NCBI GenBank assembly: GCA_902776975.1 | Contig: CACYSI010000023.1 | Coordinates: 1 to 49,028, forward strand | Length of the DNA: 49,028 nucleotides | Reading direction: 5' to 3' | Source of the DNA: an uncultured Ruminococcus sp. | GTDB lineage: Bacteria > Bacillota > Clostridia > Oscillospirales > Acutalibacteraceae | In this document: in pieces, positions 1 through 7,188 of the stretch | How the letters are laid out: every line of letters starts with the position of its first letter | Position numbering within the stretch: position 1 is the stretch's first letter | Program-made: the position numbers and the translations under genes | The notes under the pieces: model-generated | Seen by the model: the letters and a program-made list of their open reading frames with translations, nothing else | The model's database searches: none | What the model was told of the DNA's origin: nothing

Positions 1-229
1 CCCATTCGCTATCTAGTAGCTCATATCGTCGCTTTCCCATACCTTTATGATACTTCTATTTTTCTTTTTGTGCAATATTAATTTTTTAAACAAGCCCTAG
101 TATAATAAGGCAAATCAGAGAGCGATTTAAGCATAACATATATATTGTACCTAAAATGTGTGCGATAGTCAAATAAATATGGCAAATAAAACGAAAATTT
201 AAAATTTATTAAAAATTTGTAAAAAATAC
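1..229. other. AT-rich stretch without a recognisable gene
   Basis: I see no credible coding region, tRNA or rRNA fragment here. The sequence is AT-rich with poly-A and poly-T runs. It does not resemble the 3' end of 23S rRNA, so the 5S gene that follows is not the tail of a visible rRNA operon. Confidence 0.5.
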
Positions 230-258
230 TTGCATTTTCAAAAACACGGTGCTATAAT
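230..258 (+). promoter_or_regulatory. Sigma-A promoter of the 5S rRNA gene
   Basis: TTGCAT at 230-235 and a perfect TATAAT at 253-258 are separated by 17 bases. Transcription would start near 265, about 20 bases before the mature 5S end. The placement supports independent transcription of the 5S gene. Confidence 0.7.
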
Positions 259-283
259 AGCAACTGTTCCGAAAAGAACACCA

Positions 284-399
<116 letters not shown>

Positions 400-411
400 A
401 CATAAAAGCTT

Positions 412-437
412 CCACCCAGTAGGGTGGTTGTTTTTTT
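412..437 (+). terminator. Intrinsic terminator of the 5S gene
   Basis: CCACCC (412-417) pairs with GGGTGG (422-427) around a four-base loop, followed by a run of Ts. It lies 12 bases after the mature 5S end. Confidence 0.8.
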
Positions 438-484
438 ATATCTTTTTTCTTGTGGAGAGAAGCAAAATATCGAATAATCATACC

Positions 485-521
485 GGCGGGGCTTGCTCCC
501 GCCTTTTTCTTGCGTTATAAT
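485..521 (+). promoter_or_regulatory. Hairpin with T-run overlapping a putative sirtuin promoter
   Basis: GGCGGG (485-490) pairs with CCCGCC (498-503), followed by TTTTTCTT, a second terminator-like hairpin after the 5S gene. TTGCTC (493-498) and TATAAT (516-521) with a 17-base spacer fit a sigma-A promoter for the downstream sirtuin. Its -35 box would lie in the hairpin. Either reading, or both, could be correct. Confidence 0.5.
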
Positions 522-555
522 ACAATATAGATCATAAAATACAGGAGGCGTACAT

Positions 556-1269
556 ATGACAGACATCAGCAAGCTGAAAGAGATCACCGACAACTCCCGC
601 AGGATAGTCTTCTTCGGAGGCGCGGGAGTATCCACAGAGAGCGGCATACCGGATTTCAGATCCGCGGACGGGCTGTACAACCAAAAGTACGATTATCCTC
701 CCGAGGAGATACTCAGCCACACTTTCTTCATGCGCAACACCGAAGAGTTCTACCGCTTTTACCGCGACAAGATGCTCTGTCTGACCGCTAAGCCCAACAA
801 GGCGCACTTAAAGCTCGCCGAGTGGGAACGTGAGGGCAAGCTGCTGTCGGTAGTCACCCAGAATATAGACGGACTGCATCAGGCAGCAGGCAGCAAGCGC
901 GTTCACGAGCTGCACGGCTCCGTACTGCGCAACCGCTGTACAGTCTGCGGAAAAAAGTACGGCGTGGATAAGATAGCTCAGTCAACAGGCGTCCCCCACT
1001 GCGATTGCGGCGGCGTCATAAAGCCCGAGGTAGTGCTGTATGAGGAGCCACTGCCCGAGGATACCGTGACCGAGGCGCTGAAGGATATAGGCACAGCTGA
1101 TACACTGATAGTCGCAGGCACATCGCTGACGGTATACCCCGCGGCGTCGTATGTCAGATACTTCAGAGGCAGTAACATGGTGCTGATAAACCGCGACAAA
1201 ACGCCGTATGACAAGATGGCTGACCTCGTGATACACGATAAGGTCGGCGAAGTACTGTCACAGCTTTAA
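556..1269 (+). CDS. cobB: NAD-dependent protein deacylase, sirtuin family (SIR2/CobB)
   Basis: A 237-residue sirtuin that removes acyl groups from protein lysines using NAD+, giving nicotinamide and O-acyl-ADP-ribose. It is a cytoplasmic regulator of metabolic enzymes. Visible motifs are the Rossmann NAD loop GAGVSTESGIPDFRS (residues 22-36), TQNIDGLH (101-108), catalytic His120 in HELHGS, and a structural zinc site of Cys128, Cys131, Cys149 and Cys151. GTSLTVYPA follows at 188-196. The length matches class U/III bacterial sirtuins. The ATG at 556 has AGGAGG at 543-548, so the start is firm. It is monocistronic, ending at a bidirectional terminator shared with convergent galE. The class (deacetylase versus desuccinylase) cannot be settled by eye; the Tyr/Arg pair of desuccinylases is not evident. 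Confidence 0.93.
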   Translation: MTDISKLKEITDNSRRIVFFGGAGVSTESGIPDFRSADGLYNQKYDYPPEEILSHTFFMRNTEEFYRFYRDKMLCLTAKPNKAHLKLAEWEREGKLLSVVTQNIDGLHQAAGSKRVHELHGSVLRNRCTVCGKKYGVDKIAQSTGVPHCDCGGVIKPEVVLYEEPLPEDTVTEALKDIGTADTLIVAGTSLTVYPAASYVRYFRGSNMVLINRDKTPYDKMADLVIHDKVGEVLSQL

Positions 1270-1291
1270 GCGATAATATAACATAAATCAA

Positions 1292-1320
1292 AAGGAGCTG
1301 CCATAACGCAGCTCCTTTTT
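1292..1320. terminator. Bidirectional intrinsic terminator between cobB and galE
   Basis: AAGGAGCTG (1292-1300) and CAGCTCCTT (1309-1317) form a 9-bp stem flanked by A-run and T-run. It can therefore end transcription from both convergent genes. Confidence 0.85.
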
Positions 1321-1329
1321 TATGTTATA

Positions 1330-2337
1330 TCAGTAACCTTTGGGATTGTTCTTTTGCCAGTTCCACGAGTCACGGCACATCTCGTCTATACCGTACTCGG
1401 CAGTCCAGCCCAGACCCTCTTTCGCCTTGGCGGGATCCGCATAGCACTCGGCTATATCTCCGGGTCTGCGCGGCTTGATGTCATACGGGATATCGACATC
1501 GTTCACACGGATGAAGGCTTTTACGATATCCAGCACGCTGTAGCCTGTGCCCGTACCGAGGTTGAATATCTCCGTGCCCTTATGCTCGGCGGCATACTCG
1601 ATAGCCTTCAGATGTCCGCGCGCCAGATCCACAACATGGATATAGTCGCGTACGCCCGTACCGTCGGGGGTGGGATAATCGTTTCCGAAAACGCCTAATC
1701 TCTCGAGCTTGCCTACCGCGACCTGTGTGATATACGGCATAAGATTGTTGGGGATTCCGTTGGGGTTCTCACCGATGAGACCGCTCTGATGAGCGCCGAT
1801 TGGGTTGAAGTATCTGAGCAGCACTACGCTGAGGTTTTTATCGGCAGAGGCTGCGTCTGTCAGTATCTGCTCGTTCATATACTTGGTCCATCCGTAAGGA
1901 TTTGTGCACGAGGTGGGCATACCCTCTCTCAGCGGAACCTCCTCGGGGATGCCGTACACTGTAGCCGAAGAGCTGAATACAAAGTTATCCACTCCGTACT
2001 TCTGCATAGCCTCAAGCAGGGTGAGCGTAGTGTCGATGTTGTTGCGGTAATAGCTTACGGGTATGGCGCAGCTCTCCCCAACCGCCTTGAGTCCCGCAAA
2101 ATGCACGACAGCGTCAAAGTCCTCGGCGGCAAACATAGCGTCTACAGCGGCTCCGTCGGCTACATCGAGCTCATACAGTGCGGGGCGCTTGCCGGTGATC
2201 TTCTCGATACGGTCTATGACCTTAGGCGAGCTGTTGTCAAAGTTGTCGGCGATGACTACGTCATAGCCCGCGTTAAGCATTTCTACGGCGGTATGGCTGC
2301 CTATATAGCCCGCGCCGCCTGTCAGTAATACTTTCAT
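1330..2337 (-). CDS. galE: UDP-glucose 4-epimerase
   Basis: A 335-residue short-chain dehydrogenase/reductase that interconverts UDP-glucose and UDP-galactose with tightly bound NAD. It feeds the Leloir pathway and surface glycan synthesis. The NAD-binding GGAGYIGSH is at residues 7-15. SSSATVYG (122-129) carries the catalytic Ser, and YGWTK (148-152) is the YxxxK catalytic pair. A GGAGGT ribosome site precedes the ATG at 2337. Full length for the family. It is transcribed in the same direction as the 4,6-dehydratase upstream, 40 bases away, so the two are likely co-transcribed from the promoter at 4324-4352. Sequence alone does not tell whether it also accepts N-acetylated sugars. Confidence 0.93.
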   Translation of the reverse strand: MKVLLTGGAGYIGSHTAVEMLNAGYDVVIADNFDNSSPKVIDRIEKITGKRPALYELDVADGAAVDAMFAAEDFDAVVHFAGLKAVGESCAIPVSYYRNNIDTTLTLLEAMQKYGVDNFVFSSSATVYGIPEEVPLREGMPTSCTNPYGWTKYMNEQILTDAASADKNLSVVLLRYFNPIGAHQSGLIGENPNGIPNNLMPYITQVAVGKLERLGVFGNDYPTPDGTGVRDYIHVVDLARGHLKAIEYAAEHKGTEIFNLGTGTGYSVLDIVKAFIRVNDVDIPYDIKPRRPGDIAECYADPAKAKEGLGWTAEYGIDEMCRDSWNWQKNNPKGY

Positions 2338-2377
2338 TTTTCTTTACCTCCGTACGGTAATGTCTTAAGTTCGTTGT

Positions 2378-4273
2378 TTATGCGTTTATCTCATGGTGGA
2401 AGGTATCTACGATCTCAGCGAGCTTCGCGACAGTCCTGTCGTTATCGTTCTCCTCGGCTATCTCCTGCAGAGACTCGAGCTTAGAGAGCAGGTCGGCAGG
2501 ATCTATGTCGATCTGATTTCCGATAAATATCTTCTTGTTCTCGGTCTTTTTAAGACCCTCCTCGTCCATCAACAGCTCCTCAAAGAGCTTCTCACCCGGA
2601 CGCAGACCCGTGAACTTGATCTCAACATCCCTGTAAGGCACCTTACCGTACATACGGATGAGGTTTTCGGCGAGGGTAGTGATCTTGACGGGATCGCCCA
2701 TATCAAGCACGAAGATCTCGCCGCCCTTAGCTATAGCGCCTGCTTCAAGCACCAGAGATACCGCCTCGGGTATAGTCATGAAGTAGCGGATGATATCGGG
2801 GTGAGTAACGGTTACGGGCTTGCCCGCCTCGATCTGACGGCGGAACAGCGGGATGACCGAGCCGTTGGAGCCGAGCACGTTGCCGAAGCGTGTGGTGACA
2901 AAGTCGGTCTTTGAGCCTGACTGGCTCTTATACTGCACTATCATCTCACAGCAGCGCTTTGTCGCGCCCATAACGTTAGTGGGATTGACTGCCTTATCCG
3001 TAGAGATCATGACAAACTTCTCGACGTGATAAAACTCAGCGAGAGTGACCATGTTCCATGTGCCGAAGATATTGTTCTTAACAGCCTCGGCGGGAGATAC
3101 CTCCATCAGCGGTACATGCTTGTGAGCGGCAGCGTGGAACACCACCTGAGGCTTGTACTCTGAGAATATCTGCTCCATCTTCTTATAGTCACGGACAGAA
3201 GCTATAAGAGTGACCAGATTGAGCCTGTCCTCATACTCGAGATACAGCTCCTGCTGGATATCGTAAGCGTTGTTCTCATATATATCTACGATGATTATCT
3301 GCTCGGGGTTGTACTTAGCTATCTGGCGTACAAGCTCCGAGCCTATGGAGCCGCCGCCGCCTGTTACCATACATACCTTATGCTCGATAAAGTTGCGGAT
3401 CTTGGTCTTATCAAAGGTGATCGGAGGACGTCCGAGCAGGTCTTCGATCCTGATATCCTTTACCTGCGAGAGAATGTTGGGAGCGTCGTCATCGAGCAGC
3501 AGCTGACTGATATAGGGGATAGTCTTGATGCGGCAGCCCGAATCCGAGCAGTAAGACATGATCCTCTTGCGCTCATCCTCTGTACATGAGGGGATAGCAA
3601 AGATGACCAGGCTGATATTATAGCGTTTGCAGATCTCGGGGATATCCTTGGTAGTGCCGACTACATCTACACCGAGCAGTTTGGTGTTGAACTTGTTGAT
3701 ATCATCATCGACAAGACATACCGGATTGATATTGCGCGCGGTATTGTTTTCATCCGACTCCGCGTTGATTATTTCCTGTATGATCATACGCGCCGCGTTG
3801 CCCGCGCCTACTATCAGCGTTCGCTCGCGATTATCGTTTTCTCCTACCTTGACCAGATCGTCAAAGGTGCGCCTGAACGCTATCCTGAACAAAACAATGG
3901 AAAGCACCGTGATAACCGTGTTAATGATCATGAACGGTATCGAAGCGGGTCGCTCCATAAGCCACAAAATAGCAAAGCTCAGACCGAGACCCAGTACGAT
4001 GCTCAGCGAGCATATCGCAAGGTCGCTTTTCCTCAGCTCGCGCCACATCTTACTGTACGCGCCGAAGACATACATCATAAAGAAGCACAGGATCACGTTG
4101 AGCGCGATCACGATAAAGATGCGTATCGGCTGTATCGCGATATCATAAGTGCTTGTTCTCGTGATGATACCGTACAGCGAGATCAAAGCGTTGCTGAGAA
4201 GCGTTGAGAGCGCTACGATCAACGCATCTGATATCATCAGAAAGATTTTTCTTACATTGATTCTTCTCTTCAT
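2378..4273 (-). CDS. Membrane UDP-sugar 4,6-dehydratase (PglF/CapD/FlaA1-like)
   Basis: A 631-residue membrane enzyme of the polysaccharide-biosynthesis CapD family. Four hydrophobic segments lie at about residues 10-37, 50-70, 87-106 and 112-132. A first Rossmann-like domain follows (GAGNAA at 156-161), then the catalytic SDR domain with TGGGGSIGSE (304-313), HAAAHKHVPLME (380-391) and STDKAVNPTNVMGATKR (424-440). In this family Met435 takes the place of the usual SDR Tyr, with Lys439 retained, exactly as in UDP-GlcNAc 4,6-dehydratases. By family knowledge it makes a UDP-4-keto-6-deoxy-HexNAc intermediate. The nearby DegT aminotransferase is a natural next enzyme. It has a consensus promoter about 50 bases upstream of its ATG. 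Exact sugar product unknown. Confidence 0.9.
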   Translation of the reverse strand: MKRRINVRKIFLMISDALIVALSTLLSNALISLYGIITRTSTYDIAIQPIRIFIVIALNVILCFFMMYVFGAYSKMWRELRKSDLAICSLSIVLGLGLSFAILWLMERPASIPFMIINTVITVLSIVLFRIAFRRTFDDLVKVGENDNRERTLIVGAGNAARMIIQEIINAESDENNTARNINPVCLVDDDINKFNTKLLGVDVVGTTKDIPEICKRYNISLVIFAIPSCTEDERKRIMSYCSDSGCRIKTIPYISQLLLDDDAPNILSQVKDIRIEDLLGRPPITFDKTKIRNFIEHKVCMVTGGGGSIGSELVRQIAKYNPEQIIIVDIYENNAYDIQQELYLEYEDRLNLVTLIASVRDYKKMEQIFSEYKPQVVFHAAAHKHVPLMEVSPAEAVKNNIFGTWNMVTLAEFYHVEKFVMISTDKAVNPTNVMGATKRCCEMIVQYKSQSGSKTDFVTTRFGNVLGSNGSVIPLFRRQIEAGKPVTVTHPDIIRYFMTIPEAVSLVLEAGAIAKGGEIFVLDMGDPVKITTLAENLIRMYGKVPYRDVEIKFTGLRPGEKLFEELLMDEEGLKKTENKKIFIGNQIDIDPADLLSKLESLQEIAEENDNDRTVAKLAEIVDTFHHEINA

Positions 4274-4323
4274 TATCCCAATCCTTTATCAAAAAGTATT
4301 AGCACACATAAAAATACATGTTG

Positions 4324-4352
4324 ATTATATTACAATAGTTTCGATATGTCAA
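4324..4352 (-). promoter_or_regulatory. Perfect consensus sigma-A promoter for the dehydratase-galE unit
   Basis: Read on the minus strand: TTGACA (4347-4352), 17-base spacer, TATAAT (4324-4329). Both hexamers are perfect matches, implying strong vegetative expression. Confidence 0.85.
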
Positions 4353-4502
4353 CAACATGATACCTTGTAAAAAACGGTAATCCTGCGCTTGTCAACCAAA
4401 ATCGGCATGAAAACCTAAGCTGCTCACAGCTTTCATTAACCTGTCTGTATTTTGTTCTTAACCCGATTTATCCGACATATACTATCGGTAAGGAGGGACA
4501 AT

Positions 4503-4766
4503 ATGAAGAGCAATATAGAAGACCGCGCGATAAGACTGGGCGAGTACATATCAGAGCACGGCAGCACCGTTCGCGATACCGCGGCGGTATTCGGAGTCAG
4601 CAAATCCACCGTACACAAGGATATAACCTCTGTACTGCCTAAGCTCAACAAAGGGCTGTACGCGGAGGTACGCCGGATACTGGATATAAACAAGGAGGAG
4701 CGCCACCTGCGCGGCGGAGAGGCTACCAAAAATAAGTATCTGTCTCTGCATAATATATCAAAATAA
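4503..4766 (+). CDS. spoIIID: Sporulation transcriptional regulator SpoIIID
   Basis: An 87-residue DNA-binding protein that in Bacillus and clostridia acts in the mother cell, switching the programme from sigma-E to sigma-K. The helix-turn-helix TVRDTAAVFGVSKSTVHKD and the family signature RHLRGGEATKNKY near the C-terminus are unmistakable. A reading frame extends upstream, but the ATG at 4503 has AAGGAGGG at 4490-4497 and gives the family N-terminus (MKSNIEDRAIRLGEYI), so I place the start there. It sits alone between polysaccharide genes, divergent from the dehydratase promoter. A weak sigma-E-like CATATACT at 4476-4483 is suggestive only, since no convincing -35 was found. It shows the organism, or its recent ancestor, can sporulate. 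Confidence 0.95.
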   Translation: MKSNIEDRAIRLGEYISEHGSTVRDTAAVFGVSKSTVHKDITSVLPKLNKGLYAEVRRILDINKEERHLRGGEATKNKYLSLHNISK

Positions 4767-4785
4767 GTCATATTAATTATTTTTC

Positions 4786-4814
4786 TTTACATTACCGAGC
4801 GCAGGGTGTATAAT
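4786..4814 (+). promoter_or_regulatory. Sigma-A promoter of the DegT aminotransferase
   Basis: TTTACA (4786-4791) and TATAAT (4809-4814) are spaced by 17 bases, leaving a leader of about 75 bases before the ATG at 4896. It separates transcription of the aminotransferase from spoIIID. Confidence 0.75.
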
Positions 4815-4895
4815 GTAGGTTGTATCAGAAGGACTTTCAATACAGTTGCGTCAAAACGGCTGTTATATCCATTAGTTTGACAAGGAGCTTCATTT

Positions 4896-6107
4896 ATGAT
4901 GAATATACCCTTTTCACCTCCCGATATCTCAGAGGCTGAGATAGAAGAGGTAGTAGATACACTGCGCTCGGGCTGGATAACCACCGGACCCAAGACTAAG
5001 CTATTTGAACAAGAGATAGCTAAGATGTGCGGTACCAGAAAGGCAGTATGCCTGTCCAGCCAGACAGCCTGTGCCGAGATGACTCTGCGTATCTTGGGAG
5101 TAGGCCCCGGAGACGAGGTCATAGTCCCCGCCTATACATATACGGCTACCGTATCTGCTGTTTACCATGTCGGAGCCGTACCGGTAATGATAGACTGCAA
5201 GCCTAACTCATATGAGATGGACTATGATAAGGTCGAAGAGGCTATTACCCCCAAGACCAAAGTAATGATACCGGTAGATCTCGCGGGCGTAGTATGCGAC
5301 TACGATCGCATCTTTGAGATAGCCGAGAAGAAGCGCGCTATGTTCAAGCCGTCCGATAATCCCATCCAACTCGCTCTCGGACGCGTTATCATAGTAGCTG
5401 ACTCAGCTCACGCGTTCGGCGCCTCTTGGCACGGCAAGATGTGCGGCTCCATAGCCGACTTCACCAACTTCTCCTTCCACGCCGTTAAGAACCTGACTAC
5501 CGCCGAGGGCGGCGCGGCTACATGGCGCGAACTGCCCGGCATAGACAGCAACGAGCTGTACAAGAAGTATATGCTGATGACCCTGCACGGTCAGACCAAG
5601 GACGCTTTCGCCAAGGACAAGGGCACATCATGGGAGTACGACGTAGTGGATACCCAGTACAAGTGCAATATGCCCGATGTGCTCGCCGCTATCGGTCTGG
5701 CTCAGCTCAGACGATACGAGGATATGATCAAGCGCAGACATGAGCTTATTGACCGCTACGACAAGGCGTTTGAGGGTCTTGACATACAGGTTCTCGATCA
5801 TCACGGCGATGACCACCGCTCAAACGGCCATCTGTACTTTGTTCGGTTTTTAGGCAGGGACGCCGAGTTCCGCAACCGCTTTTATGACGAGATGAAGCAG
5901 CGCGGCGTAAACTGCAACGTACATTTCAAGCCGCTGCCGATGATGACAGCGTATAAGCAGAAGGGCTTTGACATCGTAGACTACCCCTACGCATATAATA
6001 TGCACAAGAATCAGCTTACTCTGCCTATGAACTCGGTCATCACAGACGAGGAGGCTCAGTATGTGATCGACACCTTCTTAGAGGTATATAACAAGCTGAA
6101 TAAGTGA
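4896..6107 (+). CDS. DegT/DnrJ/EryC1-family sugar aminotransferase
   Basis: A 403-residue PLP-dependent aminotransferase that transfers an amino group, normally from glutamate, to a 4-keto or 3-keto nucleotide sugar. Asp169 in VADSAHAFGA contacts the PLP pyridine and Lys198 in SFHAVKNLTTAEGG forms the Schiff base. SGWITTGPKTKLFE near the N-terminus is the family signature. AAGGAG at 4882-4887 supports the first of two adjacent ATGs (4896). With the membrane 4,6-dehydratase it could make a UDP-4-amino-4,6-dideoxy-HexNAc, the PglF-PglE logic. No PglD-type acetyltransferase or PglC-type transferase is visible nearby. Substrate is inferred from context, not proven. Confidence 0.9.
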   Translation: MMNIPFSPPDISEAEIEEVVDTLRSGWITTGPKTKLFEQEIAKMCGTRKAVCLSSQTACAEMTLRILGVGPGDEVIVPAYTYTATVSAVYHVGAVPVMIDCKPNSYEMDYDKVEEAITPKTKVMIPVDLAGVVCDYDRIFEIAEKKRAMFKPSDNPIQLALGRVIIVADSAHAFGASWHGKMCGSIADFTNFSFHAVKNLTTAEGGAATWRELPGIDSNELYKKYMLMTLHGQTKDAFAKDKGTSWEYDVVDTQYKCNMPDVLAAIGLAQLRRYEDMIKRRHELIDRYDKAFEGLDIQVLDHHGDDHRSNGHLYFVRFLGRDAEFRNRFYDEMKQRGVNCNVHFKPLPMMTAYKQKGFDIVDYPYAYNMHKNQLTLPMNSVITDEEAQYVIDTFLEVYNKLNK

Positions 6108-6114
6108 TCCACGG

Positions 6115-6134
6115 AGGCTGCGTACGCGGCCTCT
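6115..6134 (+). terminator. Possible terminator hairpin after the aminotransferase
   Basis: GAGGC and GCCTC arms enclose a GCGTACGC core directly after the stop codon. The following T-run is poor (TTGATTT), so this may be a weak or Rho-assisted terminator. Confidence 0.4.
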
Positions 6135-6276
6135 TGATTTAGTTATGTCGGATTTGCTCCGATCATCCCGATATTTGAGCTTATTCAGCCGAATATCAGC
6201 ATAAATTTATAAAAAATTAACTTTTTATCAAAAAAATATATTATAATCTATATTGAAGAAATAATCTTTACTCTTT

Positions 6277-6336
6277 TTAATCGGTTGAGATTGCCACGGG
6301 CTGACACGCGTGTCGAGCCCTCGCAATGACGATTAA
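6277..6336. repeat. Long intergenic hairpin (REP-like)
   Basis: Nested arms TTAATCG/CGATTAA, ATTGC/GCAAT, GGGCT/AGCCC and GACAC/GTGTC fold into a single imperfect hairpin of about 60 bases. The flanking wording (ATTGCC...CTCGCAATGAC) resembles dispersed palindromic intergenic repeats of clostridia, by my recollection. Only one copy is in this window. It lies between the aminotransferase and the truncated response regulator, next to the repeat element at 6363. Confidence 0.5.
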
Positions 6337-6362
6337 GAATAAAACAGAAAACCAAAATCTTA

Positions 6363-6512
6363 TACTAATTTCAAATAAAACCCTTTAACATCTATTGCGT
6401 TAAATTCCACATAGCTGCGTTGTCGATCTTGACAGGCGCCAGCCTGCCTGCGATCTCCGCCTTGCTCTGCGAAATTTTCCGCAAATATCTTGTTTAAGCG
6501 TTTTAATTGAAA
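6363..6512. mobile_element. Small repeat element, copy 1 (MITE-like), right end truncated
   Basis: This block is a near-identical copy of the element at 22619-22739. Both start TACTAATTTCAAATAAAACC, share the CTTGACAGGCGCCAGCCTGC core and run into GCGTTTTAATTGAAA. This copy carries about 37 extra bases (CCGCCTTGC...ATCTTG) flanked by short ATCT repeats that look deleted in the other copy. The left terminal repeat is intact, but the right one stops after TTGAAA and lacks the final TTAGTA. The following bases are already the response-regulator reading frame. No open reading frame is carried. Confidence 0.75.
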
Positions 6513-7188
6513 GATACTGATAGTTGACGATGACCAAAACATATGCGAGCTGCTGCGCCTGTATATCGAGAAGGAGGGCTACACCACAGCCGAAGCCCAC
6601 GACGGCGAGCAGGCGGTAGAGCTCTTCAACCGCGAGCAGCCCGCCCTGATACTGCTGGATATAATGCTGCCCAAGATGGACGGCTGGCAGGTTTGCAGAG
6701 AGATCCGCAAGACCTCCGACTGTCCCATCATCATGCTCACCGCCAAGGGCGAGGTCTTCGACAAGATCCTCGGTCTGGAGCTGGGCGCCGACGACTATGT
6801 AGTCAAGCCCTTTGAGGCTAAAGAGGTAGTAGCGCGCATCCGCGCCGTGCTCAGACGTACAGGCGCCTCGGATGAGGACGCCGTCAAAGAGGTGCGCTGG
6901 GACAAGCTGGTGATAAACCTCACAAACTACGAGCTGATAGTGGACGGCAAGCAGATAGACACCCCGCCCAAGGAGCTCGAGCTGCTGTATCATCTGGCGT
7001 CAAATCCCAACAAGGTATTTACGCGCGATCAGCTTCTCGACCAGGTATGGGGCTTTGAGTATTACGGCGACAGCCGTACCGTAGACGTTCACGTCAAGCG
7101 CATAAGAGAAAAAATCGACGGTGTGTCGGACAAATGGGAGCTGCGCACCGTATGGGGAGTAGGCTACAAGTTTGAAACAAAGGGCTAA
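6511..7188 (+). CDS. OmpR/PhoB-family response regulator lacking a usable start codon
   Basis: Continuous reading from codon 6511 gives a full receiver domain (KILIVDDDQN..., phosphoacceptor Asp at codon 6658-6660 in LILLDIMLPKMDGW, Lys in VVKPF) and an OmpR winged helix ending VWGVGYKFETKG. However, the codon immediately before (6508-6510) is TGA, contributed by the end of the repeat element. No ATG, GTG or TTG occurs in frame before ATG 6664, which lies after the phosphoacceptor Asp. The native ATG and ribosome site therefore appear to have been removed. Translation could use CTG 6517, or a truncated product could start at 6664, or the gene may be silent. It overlaps the histidine kinase gene by 17 bases, so it was the first gene of a two-component operon. 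Confidence 0.8.
   Translation, partial: KILIVDDDQNICELLRLYIEKEGYTTAEAHDGEQAVELFNREQPALILLDIMLPKMDGWQVCREIRKTSDCPIIMLTAKGEVFDKILGLELGADDYVVKPFEAKEVVARIRAVLRRTGASDEDAVKEVRWDKLVINLTNYELIVDGKQIDTPPKELELLYHLASNPNKVFTRDQLLDQVWGFEYYGDSRTVDVHVKRIREKIDGVSDKWELRTVWGVGYKFETKG

Noticed and set aside
4455-4483. A sigma-E-type promoter for spoIIID
   Set aside because: CATATACT at 4476-4483 is close to a sigma-E -10, but the expected -35 at about 4455-4461 does not match, so it was not called.
6543-6815. A reading frame starting at ATG 6543, just after the repeat element
   Set aside because: It is out of frame with the response regulator and encodes an Arg-rich shadow sequence. The real receiver domain is in the other frame.
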